Assembly: GCF_004135675.1 (NCBI RefSeq)
Contig: NZ_QHLX01000001.1
Coordinates: forward strand, 1-64,000
Direction: 5' to 3'
DNA length: 64,000 nt
Source: Marinitoga lauensis
GTDB lineage: Bacteria; Thermotogota; Thermotogae; Petrotogales; Petrotogaceae
Shown here: positions 1 through 8,526 of the stretch, piece by piece
How positions within the stretch are numbered: the stretch's first letter is position 1
Layout of the letters: every line of letters starts with the position of its first letter
Position numbers and translations under genes: made by a program
The notes under the pieces: model-generated
Databases searched by the model: none
What the model saw: only the letters and a program-made list of their open reading frames with translations
Told to the model about the DNA's origin: nothing

Positions 1-551
1 CACCACGCAGCATTATTTAATCCAGAACACATCATTGTAGGATGAGGAAATTCTTTAGCTAAAATATATCCTTCAATAGCCTTCTTATATGCTTCATCAT
101 ATTTCTTTTCATCTCTAAACTTCCTTGCTTCAGAATATTTTAGTAATGACATCTGAACATAACTTTCATTATATTTATTACTGCATATATTTATATCACC
201 TAAATCATCATTATAAATGGAACTTAAATGTTTTAAACCTGGAAAATTAAATTTCTAACATACTCTGGAATAACAGAAAAATCAAAAAAGTATTCTTTTT
301 TAGCAAATAATAAGAATTTTATCTTTTCAAATCTTGTAAGTTCTTTTAGTATTGTTGTTGTTGTTGAAATAATAATATTTGCATATTTAAGAGCAATATT
401 ATGTTTTTTTCCATTTAGCTTTTAATAATTCAATATATAAATTTAAATGACTTTTTTTATCTAAAATTCCCATAACATAATTAAGGATAGGAAGAGAATA
501 TTTACCGTATTCAACAATACTAATAATTTTTTTTAAAGAAATTGCTTCCAT
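1..551 (-). pseudogene. Module A helix-rich regulator-like protein, N-terminal part, broken
   Basis: Reads from an ATG at 551 as a protein opening MEAISLKKIISIVEYG and continues past the left edge. It aligns along its length with the minus-strand protein at 15067-16511 (shared I-x-EYG-x-(F/Y)S-x-PI start, LLKYSEAR, FPHPTM-CSGLNNAAW). Two frameshifts break it, one in a 7-A run near 410 and one in a T run near 250. It is divergent from the small secreted peptide at 844, the same arrangement as the two other copies. I infer a peptide-responsive regulator of the alpha-helical repeat type; no named family is recognised. Whether the frameshifts are real cannot be decided here, because similar indels affect housekeeping genes in this window. 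Confidence 0.6.
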
Positions 552-781
552 TTTAATCACCTTGTATAACTATCTTAATATGATTGTTTCATAAAAATTC
601 AAAATAAGTTAAAATTAAAAACCAAGGAAAAATCCAAAATGAAAAAACATGAAAAAATTTTTTGAATTTATTAATATAAGAGAAATACAAAAAATATTAC
701 ATAAATGTAAAAGAAAACGAATTAATTAAAAATTAAAAAATTGCAGTTTCTAAAGCATTGATAAATAGCGGATTTTTATTT

Positions 782-802
782 TGGTTTTGTTTAACAAAAC
801 CA
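782..802. promoter_or_regulatory. Inverted repeat upstream of secreted peptide A
   Basis: GGTTTTG and CAAAACC form a 7-8 bp stem around a TTTAA loop, 42 bases before the GTG start at 844. A TAAAAT at 817-822 could be the -10 element; the -35 region would fall inside the repeat, so an operator role is plausible. Function is inferred only. Confidence 0.35.
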
Positions 803-843
803 TAAAATTTCATTGATAAAATGAAAATTGTGGAGGTGAAAAA

Positions 844-975
844 GTGAAAAAAATCATATTATTAATATTAATAATGTTTTTGTTTTCTATAATTATTTTC
901 AGTGATGAAAATAATGAAGATATTTATTCTACCGATTCAACCAATCCTCAAATTCAAACTGAAGTTTCTGAATAA
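844..975 (+). CDS. Small secreted peptide A (putative signalling pheromone)
   Basis: A 43-residue peptide starting with GTG after a strong GGAGGTG site. Residues 1-20 are a Sec-type signal: KK, then a run of I/L/M/F, then FS. The remainder is short and acidic and ends TDSTNPQIQTEVSE. Two paralogues in this window (12722 and 16792) share the signal-plus-STNPQ-QTEVSE design, and each is divergent from a copy of the same regulator. This is the usual layout of a secreted peptide signal and its receptor. It has no Cys residues, unlike the precursors downstream. No name is assigned; the pheromone role is inference from architecture. Confidence 0.7.
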   Translation: MKKIILLILIMFLFSIIIFSDENNEDIYSTDSTNPQIQTEVSE

Positions 976-1078
976 AAAACAGCTCTATGCTCAATTGTTT
1001 CATTAATATTATAACATATGATACTTTTGTAATACAATGTGGTTTTATAAACTAAAATCAAAATTTTTCAGCCGGCTG
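976..1078 (+). promoter_or_regulatory. Conserved leader block after secreted peptide A, ending in a perfect palindrome
   Basis: The stretch after the stop codon is almost identical to that after the module C secreted peptide (16922-17029): shared segments include GCTCTATGCTCAATTG and ACTTTTGTAATACAATGT. A candidate promoter inside is TTGTTT with a 16-base spacer and TATGAT. The block closes with CAGCCGGCTG at 1069-1078, a perfect 10-bp palindrome; module C has CAACCGGTTG, also perfect. Conservation of noncoding sequence with paired changes suggests an operator or RNA stem controlling the precursor/maturase genes. Confidence 0.55.
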
Positions 1079-1142
1079 ATTTTTCTTTAGTGCTAAAAAT
1101 TATGGGTAAATTTTTATAGGTAAATTAGAAAGGGGAAGATGA

Positions 1143-1289
1143 ATGGTATGGATTGAAAAAATCGAAGAAAAGAAAAAAACTGAATTTTGGTGCCCTTGCA
1201 AAGGACCTATATGTTTATTGGATTGCTGGTGGTTATGTACTTGTAATGGTCCAGGAGGATGTTATGAAGCATGTACAATAGTTCAATAA
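1143..1289 (+). CDS. Cys-rich precursor peptide A1 (WIEK family)
   Basis: A 48-residue peptide, ATG at 1143 after AGGGGAAG. The N-terminus MVWIEKIEEKKK is charged and Cys-free, as expected of a leader. The second half holds seven Cys, including WCPCKGP, a CWW segment, CTCNG and a late Cys. It is one of four peptides in module A sharing M-x-WIEK and the C-x-C-x-G element. It sits immediately upstream of radical SAM/SPASM and export genes. I infer a substrate for radical SAM modification (thioether-type peptide); the chemistry cannot be deduced from sequence. An earlier ATG at 1139 gives only five codons. Confidence 0.65.
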   Translation: MVWIEKIEEKKKTEFWCPCKGPICLLDCWWLCTCNGPGGCYEACTIVQ

Positions 1290-1423
1290 CTAAATGTTTT
1301 AAAGAATAAGAAATAAAATCCTAGGAATATGAAAAAAGATAGTTATTTTATAAAATTTAAAATTATCATAAAATGGATTAATAATACTAATTTCAGAAAT
1401 AAAAAACTTTGGGAGGTGAATGT

Positions 1424-1570
1424 ATGCAATGGATCGAAAAAAATAATGATTATATGCTTGAATTTGAATTTTCTTGTGCAATTTTAAGACTTATATGCCC
1501 GTGTTTTGGAGAAAGTTGTTTGTTTAAATGTAATTGTCAAGGAGATAATTCATGTCATGAACGAAGGTAG
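1424..1570 (+). CDS. Cys-rich precursor peptide A2 (WIEK family)
   Basis: A 48-residue peptide beginning MQWIEKN, ATG 1424 preceded by GGGAGGTGA. The Cys-rich half contains CPC, a spaced FGESC and FKCNCQGDNSC near the end. The CNC-x-G-x-x-x-C ending matches A3 and A4 closely. Its stop codon abuts the reading frame of the truncated radical SAM gene, so its last codons may have been altered by the deletion that removed that gene's 5' part. A precursor role is inferred from family resemblance and context. Confidence 0.65.
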   Translation: MQWIEKNNDYMLEFEFSCAILRLICPCFGESCLFKCNCQGDNSCHERR

Positions 1571-2511
1571 AGAATGAAATAAATTATTTATCGGTATCTT
1601 GGTATGGTGGAGAACCGCTATTAGATTTAAAAACAATAAAAGAATTATCAAAAGAATTTATAAAACTTTGTGAAAATAATAGTATAAAATATAATGCATC
1701 AATAGTCACAAACGGATATTTGTTAAATGCAAAAATAGCAAAGGAATTAAAAAAATTAAAGGTAAAAACAGTTCAAATAACAATAGATGGGCCAAAAGAA
1801 ATTCATGATAAAAGAAGACCTTTGATCAATGGAAAAGGTAGTTTTGATACAATAATAAACAATGTAAAAGAAGTAAAAGATTATTTTGAACATATAAGTA
1901 TAAGGATAAACATAGATAAAACAAATGAAGATAAAATAATTGAATTATTAAAATATCTAAAAAATGAAAGGTTAACAGAAGGAAATTGCAGTCCGTATCT
2001 TGCATTTGTAGATGTATCAACAGAAGTATGTAGAGATATAGAAATAAACTGTATTGATATAAAAAATCGTTCAAAATACATGGAAGAAAAAGTAAAAGAA
2101 GCATATGAAGAAGGTATAAATATTATAAAATATCCAACTCCAATGTATTCACAATGTGGGGCAGTAAAACCAAATAGTTTTGTAATAGATCCAGAAGGAT
2201 ACATGTATAAATGTTGGCATGAAGTAGGAATAAAAACATTAGCAATAGGAAATATAAAAGGAAATGAAAAAAATAAAAATTTTGATAGATATTTAAAATG
2301 GAATACATTTAATCCTTTAAATTATGAAGAATGTAAAAATTGTAAGTTTTTACCATTATGTATGGGTGGTTGTCCTGATAAGACATTGTTTAAATATAGA
2401 GGAATAAATGAAGAAAGCTGTACAATGTACAAATATAATCTTGAAGAGATGCTAAAAATGCATCTAAAAGCAAAATTGAAAAAAGGTTTTTTACCAATAC
2501 CAGTAAAATAA
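1571..2511 (+). pseudogene. Radical SAM/SPASM maturase A, N-terminus missing
   Basis: The open frame begins directly after a stop at 1558-1560 and has no credible start until an internal ATG at 1720. The readable part carries WYGGEP (radical SAM GGE motif), an SIVTNG strand, ITIDGP, and a full SPASM C-terminus: CGA...KCWHE and C-x2-C-x5-C-x3-C in CKNCKFLPLCMGGC. By comparison with the intact paralogue at 19535, about 130 N-terminal residues are lost, including the CxxxCxxC that binds the catalytic iron-sulfur cluster. As read it cannot be an active radical SAM enzyme. It lies between precursor genes A2 and A3. A real deletion is more likely than a base-calling error because no remnant of the missing part is present upstream. 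Confidence 0.75.
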
Positions 2512-2523
2512 GGAGGGATTTCT

Positions 2524-2673
2524 ATGTCATGGATAGAAAAACCAAAAAATCCAGAAGAAAAGATTTGTTGGTTCAAATGGTTAGAAGGCTTCTTTGATTG
2601 GTTTAGACACACTTTTCATATTTTTGAATGTAATTGTGAAGGTGAAGGTGTTTGTTTAGAAGTAAAGGAGTGA
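2524..2673 (+). CDS. Cys-rich precursor peptide A3 (WIEK family)
   Basis: A 49-residue peptide with AGGAGGG just before ATG 2524. It begins MSWIEKPKNPEEK, has an aromatic middle (several W and F), and ends ECNCEGEGVCLEVKE. It has fewer Cys (four) than A1 but the same C-x-C-x-G-x3-C ending. Thirteen bases separate it from the truncated maturase and five from A4, so they are probably co-transcribed. Confidence 0.65.
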   Translation: MSWIEKPKNPEEKICWFKWLEGFFDWFRHTFHIFECNCEGEGVCLEVKE

Positions 2674-2677
2674 AATA

Positions 2678-2823
2678 ATGAAGTGGATTGAAAAAATGAA
2701 GAATATTCAGAGGAATTCTGGTGTCCTTGTAAAGGACCTGATTGTTTAATACACTGGTGTAATTTATGTATAATTTTATGTGATTGTAAAGGCGAAAATT
2801 TTTGTAAAAGGAATTTTAATTAA
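2678..2823 (+). pseudogene. Cys-rich precursor peptide A4 (WIEK family), frameshifted
   Basis: From ATG 2678 the frame reads MKWIEKMKN and stops early. In the neighbouring frame the sequence continues as EEYSEEFWCPCKGPDC and ends CDCKGENFCKRNFN, closely matching A1 (FWCPCKGP) and the family ending. One extra A in the GAAAAAATG run near 2690-2696 would join the two into a 48-residue precursor. It may be a true frameshift, transcriptional slippage on the A run, or a sequencing error. Confidence 0.6.
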
Positions 2824-2835
2824 ACTGGTGAAATT

Positions 2836-3647
2836 ATGAAAATAATAAAAAAGTTTTTGTATTTTCTTGCAAGAGACATATTAATATGGAAAAGCTATAA
2901 AACACAGGCAGTGTTGGGAATACTGAGTGGATTTCTGGATTATTACAATTTGGATTCATGGGCAGGTTTATAGCTCAAGGTAATTACTTCCCCATGATTG
3001 AACAGTATGGCGGAAACATACTTGCATATTTCATATCTGGAAGTGTATTCATGAGTTATACCACTCTCTCCCTGACAACATTTAAGAATGTAATAAGACA
3101 GGAGCAGGTAATGGGAACAATAGAATATCTGCTTCTGTCTGAAACGCCATTATGGGAAGTGTTTATATACACCATATTTTCAAAATTGGTATTTACAATA
3201 TTAAACACAGGAATAGTCTTTATATTTTTAATATATACATTTGACGTGGAAATAAAAATGAATATAATAGCTTCAATAATACTATTAATAATAACAATGA
3301 TAAGTCTAAGCGGAATAGGACTATTAAGTGCTGGATTCATTGTAATAACCAAAAAGGGAGATCCAGTAAGCTGGATATATTCATTTCTAACAGGAATGTT
3401 TTCAGGAATATATTATCCTGTAGAAATACTTCCAAAATGGTTAAGAGGAATATCCTATATATTACCAACAACATATGCAATGGATGGATTAAGAAAAACA
3501 CTCATAAAAGGATATAGTTTATATCAAATAAAAGAAGATATAATAATATTAATAATAATGACAATAATAATATTACCAATAGGAATATACTGGTTTAAAA
3601 ATAGTTTTGATAAAGCCAGGAAATATGGCACAATATCGCAATATTAG
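2836..3647 (+). CDS. ABC-2 type permease, frameshifted near its N-terminus
   Basis: ATG 2836 opens MKIIKKFLYFLARDILIWKSYK and stops at about 2971. The rest of the protein is in another frame (clear from about 2930, ATG 2958 internal) and runs to 3647. Joined it is about 270 residues with six hydrophobic segments and the FSGIYYPVEILPKWLR segment typical of ABC-2 (drug or polysaccharide exporter) permeases. Eleven bases separate it from the ATPase at 3659, so the two form one transporter. Its role in this operon is probably export of, or immunity to, the modified peptides (inference). Confidence 0.75.
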
Positions 3648-3658
3648 GAAGTGAAAAA

Positions 3659-4381
3659 ATGGAAACAATAATAGAAATAAAAAATCTGACAAAAATATAC
3701 AAAAATAGAATAAAAGCATTAAAAAACATAAATCTTACAATAAACAGAGGAGAAAAAATAACAATATTTGGACCTAACGGAGCAGGAAAAACAACATTAA
3801 TAAAAACAATAGGAATGTTTATAATACCCGATGAAGGAGAAATAAAAATAAAGGGATATGACATAAAAAAAGAAGTAAAACAAATAAAAAAATTAATATC
3901 GATAGCAACATCAAATGAAAGGTCATTTTACTACAGATTGAGTTTAGAAGAAAATCTAAACTTCTTTGGAATGTTAAATAACCTAACAGGAAAAGAATTA
4001 AAAAAGAAAGTGGAAAAAGGATTAAAAGAGATGGGACTATACGAAAACAGAAAGATTAAATATATGGAAGCATCAACAGGAATGAAGAGGAGATTAAATT
4101 TAGCAAGAGCATTAATAAAAGAAGCGGAAATATATTTATTGGATGAACCGACAAATGGAGTGGATATAGAAACAAAGATAAAGATATATGAAATAATGGA
4201 AGAATTATCCAAAAATGGAAAAACGATAATATTGGCGAGTCATGATGTTAGTGAAATAGAAAAAACGGATAGAATAGTGGTATTAAAAAAAGGAGAAATA
4301 ATAACAGACAGAAAAACAGGAGAATTACTGGAAAAAACAACAAGAAAGAATGAAGAGCGGTTACTGGAATTAATAAAATAA
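3659..4381 (+). CDS. ABC transporter ATPase of the ABC-2 pair
   Basis: A complete 240-residue nucleotide-binding subunit. Walker A is GPNGAGKTT near residue 40, the signature is STGMKRRLNLARAL near 140, Walker B with catalytic Glu is YLLDEPTNGVD, and the H-loop is ASHD. The STGM rather than LSGG signature is usual for DrrA/CcmA-like exporters working with ABC-2 permeases. It follows the permease at 2836 with GGAAGTG before the ATG. Confidence 0.88.
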   Translation: METIIEIKNLTKIYKNRIKALKNINLTINRGEKITIFGPNGAGKTTLIKTIGMFIIPDEGEIKIKGYDIKKEVKQIKKLISIATSNERSFYYRLSLEENLNFFGMLNNLTGKELKKKVEKGLKEMGLYENRKIKYMEASTGMKRRLNLARALIKEAEIYLLDEPTNGVDIETKIKIYEIMEELSKNGKTIILASHDVSEIEKTDRIVVLKKGEIITDRKTGELLEKTTRKNEERLLELIK

Positions 4382-4458
4382 GGCGAATGCCTATGCTTCA
4401 CTAATATTCTTCGCATCTAAAATAGATTTTAAGTATCTCTCAATGAAAGGAGTTGAAT

Positions 4459-4806
4459 ATGGGTAAAATAAAAATTATTTTTAAATTTGTATCTTCAAGA
4501 TTTGGAAAGAAAATAAAACGAAATGTGCTTTTTATAATGTTAATTTCAATTATAGTGAATATTCTCACTATAATATTGCCATTACTTCAAAAGAATATAA
4601 TAGATGCAATTATTAAAAATAATATTGAAAACGGATTAATTCTTGTTTTTCTTGTATCAGGATTAACCATTTCTATAATATATATAATAGAATCATTATT
4701 GTTAGAAAATCTATTCCTGAGTTTGACAGCAAATTCAAGATTTTTGAAAAATCGAAACGGTAGAATGCGGGTTTGCGACGATGAAAAGGGTGAAAATTGG
4801 GGTTGA
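4459..4806 (+). pseudogene. ABC exporter A, 5' fragment cut by IS insertion
   Basis: ATG 4459 is preferred over an upstream TTG because AAAGGAG lies six bases before it. The protein opens MGKIKIIFKF, has two hydrophobic helices typical of an ABC exporter transmembrane domain, then runs into the IS at 4716 and picks up foreign residues until a stop at 4804. The true continuation resumes at 6631, where the last 127 bases before the IS are repeated. Confidence 0.75.
4589..4715. repeat. Left 127-bp target duplication of the first IS1634-type element
   Basis: Identical to 6631-6757 and flanking the element exactly outside its terminal inverted repeats. Long, variable target duplications are a known property of IS1634 and relatives. 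It duplicates part of the exporter transmembrane coding region. Confidence 0.9.
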
Positions 4807-6630
4807 AAAATTTTTGTAGTGACACAAATATTTTTAACAATAGCGTTATATTCTTGATTTCATAATATTTTTGTGGTATAATAAGTAATGGTATTATGAA
4901 ATCAAGAGGTGATTTTTGTGTTTTTGAGAGTAGTTAAAAATAACAAAGGTGTTGAATATTTAAGAATTGTTGAAAGTTATAGGGAAAATGGTAAGATAAA
5001 GCAAAGAACTGTTGCAAACTTAGGAAGGATTGACTCTTTTAGTGAAAATGAAGCGAAAAATATAGTAAATAAACTCATACAAATATTTGATTTAAAAAAT
5101 TATATTGATACGGAAGATATAAAAAAAGCACCAGATAAAAGAAATTACGGAGCCAAAGTAATAGTAAATAAGATATTTGAAAGATATGAGATGAAAAGAT
5201 ATTTTGAAAGACTGGATAAAGAAATAAAATACAATGCAGAAGAGATGCTAAAAATAATGGTGATGAATAGAATAGTAGAACCGAAAAGTAAATTGGGAAT
5301 ATTTAATAATTTAGAGTATTTTGGATATAACAAAGTGGAAGTTAAAAAAGAAAAAGACCTGGAAGAAAAAGATGTAATGCTGCACTGGTTATACAGAACA
5401 TTGGATATATTGGCAGATAATAAAGAGTCGATAGAAAAACATATGTATAATCAAAGGATAAGTTTGTTTAATACAACGGTAGATTTAGTATTTTACGATG
5501 TAACGACATTAGCGTTTGAAACACAACAAACAAATGAAATATTACAAATGGGATATTCAAAAGATAAGAAATTTAATGAATCACAAATAGTATTAGGGAT
5601 GTCAATAGATCAGGATAGAATGCCAGTTAGTTTTGATATATATGCAGGAAATACATTTGAAGGGCATACATTTAAAGATTCAATAGAAAAAATGAAAAAA
5701 GAATATCAATTAGGAAAAGTAATAGTAGTAGCAGATAGAGGAATGATGAGTAAAAAAAATATAGAAGTAGTAGAAAATTCTAATTATGAATTCATAGTAG
5801 GAAAATCAATAAAACAAATAAAAAAAGTAAATATATTTGAAGGAGAATTCATAGAACTAGCAAAAGGAATAAAATATAGAGAAGTAGAATATGAAAATAA
5901 AAGATTACTCATAATATATTCAGAAGAAAGAGCCAAAAAAGACAGAGCAGATAGACTACGATTAATAGAAAAAGCGAAAAAAATGTTAGAAGAAGGAAAT
6001 ATAGATTCAAAAAGTAAAAGAGGAGCGAAAAAATATTTAAAAGAACAGAATAAACAAAATTATATACTGGACATAGAAAAAATAGAAAATGATGAAAAAT
6101 ACGATGGATACTATGGAATAATAACAAACACAAAACTATCTCCAAAAGAAATATTAGAACAATATCATACATTATGGAAAGTAGAAGAAACATTTAGAAC
6201 ATTAAAAAATTATCTTGAAACAAGACCGGTATTTCATTGGACACCAAAAAGAATAAAAGGACATATTGTAATGAGTTTCATATCTTACATAATTCAAAGA
6301 ACACTAGAATTAGAACTGGAAAAAAATAATGTTGAATACTCTCATGAAAAAATAAGAGAAGCTATTAAAAATATGGAATACATTGAATTTAAAACACAAA
6401 AGCAACATCTTGTAGCGAGAATGAATTTAAATAAATTAGGACAAAGAATATTAAATACATTAAATATTCCTGTACCAAAAATAATTTCACCCTATACAGA
6501 ATTCAAAGAAAAATATAAAATTTAGGGGTGTAATGACACTTTTGTATTTAATAAAAAATTAACAATAACTGTTTTTTAGAATAATACAGCTTTTCCAAAT
6601 TTTATTGAAATAAATACTGTCAAACTCAGG
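4716..6630 (+). mobile_element. IS1634-family insertion sequence, copy 1
   Basis: A 1,915-bp element with perfect 14-bp terminal inverted repeats CCTGAGTTTGACAG and CTGTCAAACTCAGG. It encodes one transposase and lies between 127-bp direct repeats inside an ABC exporter gene. Copy 2 at 17364-19294 shares a near-identical central coding segment but diverged ends. Confidence 0.92.
4918..6525 (+). CDS. IS1634-family transposase, copy 1
   Basis: About 535 residues; GTG 4918 is preferred over GTG 4909 because AGAGGTGA lies immediately upstream at normal spacing. An N-terminal domain (Y-LRIVES-RENGK) is followed by a DDE-type catalytic core: FYDVTTL, VVADRGMMSKK and the WKVEETFRTLK segment with the catalytic Glu. 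Intact. Residues from about 80 to 480 are nearly identical to copy 2, but the first 75 and last 60 residues differ strongly, indicating recombination between related elements. Confidence 0.9.
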   Translation: MFLRVVKNNKGVEYLRIVESYRENGKIKQRTVANLGRIDSFSENEAKNIVNKLIQIFDLKNYIDTEDIKKAPDKRNYGAKVIVNKIFERYEMKRYFERLDKEIKYNAEEMLKIMVMNRIVEPKSKLGIFNNLEYFGYNKVEVKKEKDLEEKDVMLHWLYRTLDILADNKESIEKHMYNQRISLFNTTVDLVFYDVTTLAFETQQTNEILQMGYSKDKKFNESQIVLGMSIDQDRMPVSFDIYAGNTFEGHTFKDSIEKMKKEYQLGKVIVVADRGMMSKKNIEVVENSNYEFIVGKSIKQIKKVNIFEGEFIELAKGIKYREVEYENKRLLIIYSEERAKKDRADRLRLIEKAKKMLEEGNIDSKSKRGAKKYLKEQNKQNYILDIEKIENDEKYDGYYGIITNTKLSPKEILEQYHTLWKVEETFRTLKNYLETRPVFHWTPKRIKGHIVMSFISYIIQRTLELELEKNNVEYSHEKIREAIKNMEYIEFKTQKQHLVARMNLNKLGQRILNTLNIPVPKIISPYTEFKEKYKI

Positions 6631-6757
6631 AAAAGAATATAATAGATGCAATTATTAAAAATAATATTGAAAACGGATTAATTCTTGTTTTTCTTGTATC
6701 AGGATTAACCATTTCTATAATATATATAATAGAATCATTATTGTTAGAAAATCTATT
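6631..6757. repeat. Right 127-bp target duplication of the first IS1634-type element
   Basis: Exact copy of 4589-4715. It starts directly after the terminal inverted repeat and rejoins unique exporter sequence at 6758. Confidence 0.9.
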
Positions 6758-8449
6758 TAGAAGTTTAAAGGGCCGAATACAATATGAACTATTGTCTTCC
6801 ATAACGAGACAGGATAATAAAATTATTGATCAAAGAGGACCCGGGCATATATGACAGGCCTTTTTGGGAATTCTGAACAAATATCAATGTTGTTAAAAAA
6901 GAATTACTTTTCCATGATTATAGGTGTTATGGTAAGTTTAGTTGCGTTAATAATCTCGGCAAAATGGACATTGATTTTTCCGGCATTAATTATAGTTTCT
7001 TATATATTAATATTTACTATAATAAAGATAACAAATAAAATACATATAAATAACTTTACAAAAGCACGGGAACTGGTATTTGAAACAAATCCAAAAGTGT
7101 TAGAGTTTATTGAAAACAAAAGAAGTATAAGTGGATATGGTAATATATTAAAACTTGAAAATATGGTATATGAACTATTTAAAAAAAGAGATAATTACTT
7201 TAAAAAAGCATCATACGCATCTATATTTGGTAATTCAGCGATAACCGCCATAAAAAATATAGTATTGACGTTATTTTTTATATTTGCAATGTTTCAAATA
7301 CAGAAAGAGAAGTTGGAATTATCAGCATTTATTGCAATATTATCCTACTTTCCTATTGTATTTAAACCTATAGATTCAATTCAGGAAATATATTCTAATA
7401 TAAATAAATTCGAAATGTTTTATAAGCGAATAGAAGATAATCTTTTAAAAAAGCCAAAATTATATTTACCTGAAAATAATACAATAAAAATAAACAATTG
7501 TTCATTTTCATATTCCAATGCGGAGATAATAGAAAACCTTAATCTGGAAATAAATAAAAAAATAGGTCTTGTGGGTTTATCTGGAGAAGGAAAAAGTACA
7601 ATATTAAAAATGATTTTTGGAGAAATATCTCCTCTTAAAGGATATGTGGAATTAGGAAATATTGATGTAAGAAAAATACATAAACCTTTTATTTATTCCA
7701 GTATAAAGTATTATTCACAGGAAATGGAAATATTTGATGAAGATTTGAATTTTAATGTGACTCTTGGAAAAATTGGATTACCTGAGAATGAATACATGGA
7801 AAAGTTGAAAAATTACAAAAATCAATTATTTAAATTTATGGAAGAAATAAAAAAAATGAAAGAGCCTTTGAATATTAAAACACTAAACAATGAATATATA
7901 GAAATGATATATGAAATATATAATATTAATGACTGTTATACAGAAAAGGAGAAAATCCTGTATGAAATAACAGAAAAAATTAGAAACAATAAAATTAATA
8001 TATCATTTATAGCTGAAGTACTATTTTCACGGAATTACTACATACGGGAAAAATATGAAAATATAATATCGGAATTGGAACTTGAAAAATTGGAAAATAG
8101 AAAGTTAGGTCAAAGAGGTAAAAAAATATCTGGTGGAGAAAAGAATAGAGTGTGTATGGCAAGATTTTTATTGCCAGAACATAATGGACCATTTATAATA
8201 GATGAACCATTTACAAGTCTTGATGCAATATCAGAAGAAAAAAATCTCAAAATATTGAAAAAATATATTGAAAATAAAAATGGCATAATAATATCGCATA
8301 AAATAAATGTCATAAAAGAATTGGCAGATGAAATAATAGTTATTGATAAAGGAAAAATAATAGAAAAAGGGAAACACGATGAATTAGTCAAAAATCAAAA
8401 ATTATACAGTAAAATCTACAGGAACTTTGTGAAAATGAAAAATGTATAA
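6631..8449 (+). pseudogene. ABC exporter A, main part after the IS
   Basis: The frame resumes in the right target duplication and continues into RSLKGRIQYELL, then shifts in a G run near 6842-6845 (one more G gives GPGAYMTGLFGNSEQIS); the long open part is 6851-8449. Remaining transmembrane helices are followed by a nucleotide-binding domain: Walker A GLSGEGKST, signature ISGGEKNRVCMARFLL, Walker B FIIDEPFTSLD and H-loop ISHK. Between Walker A and signature there is an unusual extra helical stretch of about 90 residues rich in E and K. No C39 peptidase domain is present, so the leader protease would have to be elsewhere. Removing the IS with one repeat would restore a gene of about 600 codons from 4459. 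Confidence 0.75.
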
Positions 8450-8464
8450 GCTCATATTAAAAAT

Positions 8465-8490
8465 AAATGAGGCAAAAGCCTCATTTTATT
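8465..8490 (+). terminator. Intrinsic terminator after exporter A
   Basis: AAATGAGGC, AAAA loop, GCCTCATTT then a T-rich tail; a 9-bp stem 15 bases after the stop of the exporter. It closes the module A operon. Confidence 0.85.
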
Positions 8491-8526
8491 ATTGATATGA
8501 TATAATTGAATCAGGAGGTGGAATCG

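Noticed and set aside
1299-1481. 60-residue minus-strand open frame across precursor A2
   Set aside because: Low-complexity, no ribosome site, and it overlaps a better supported precursor gene and its spacer.
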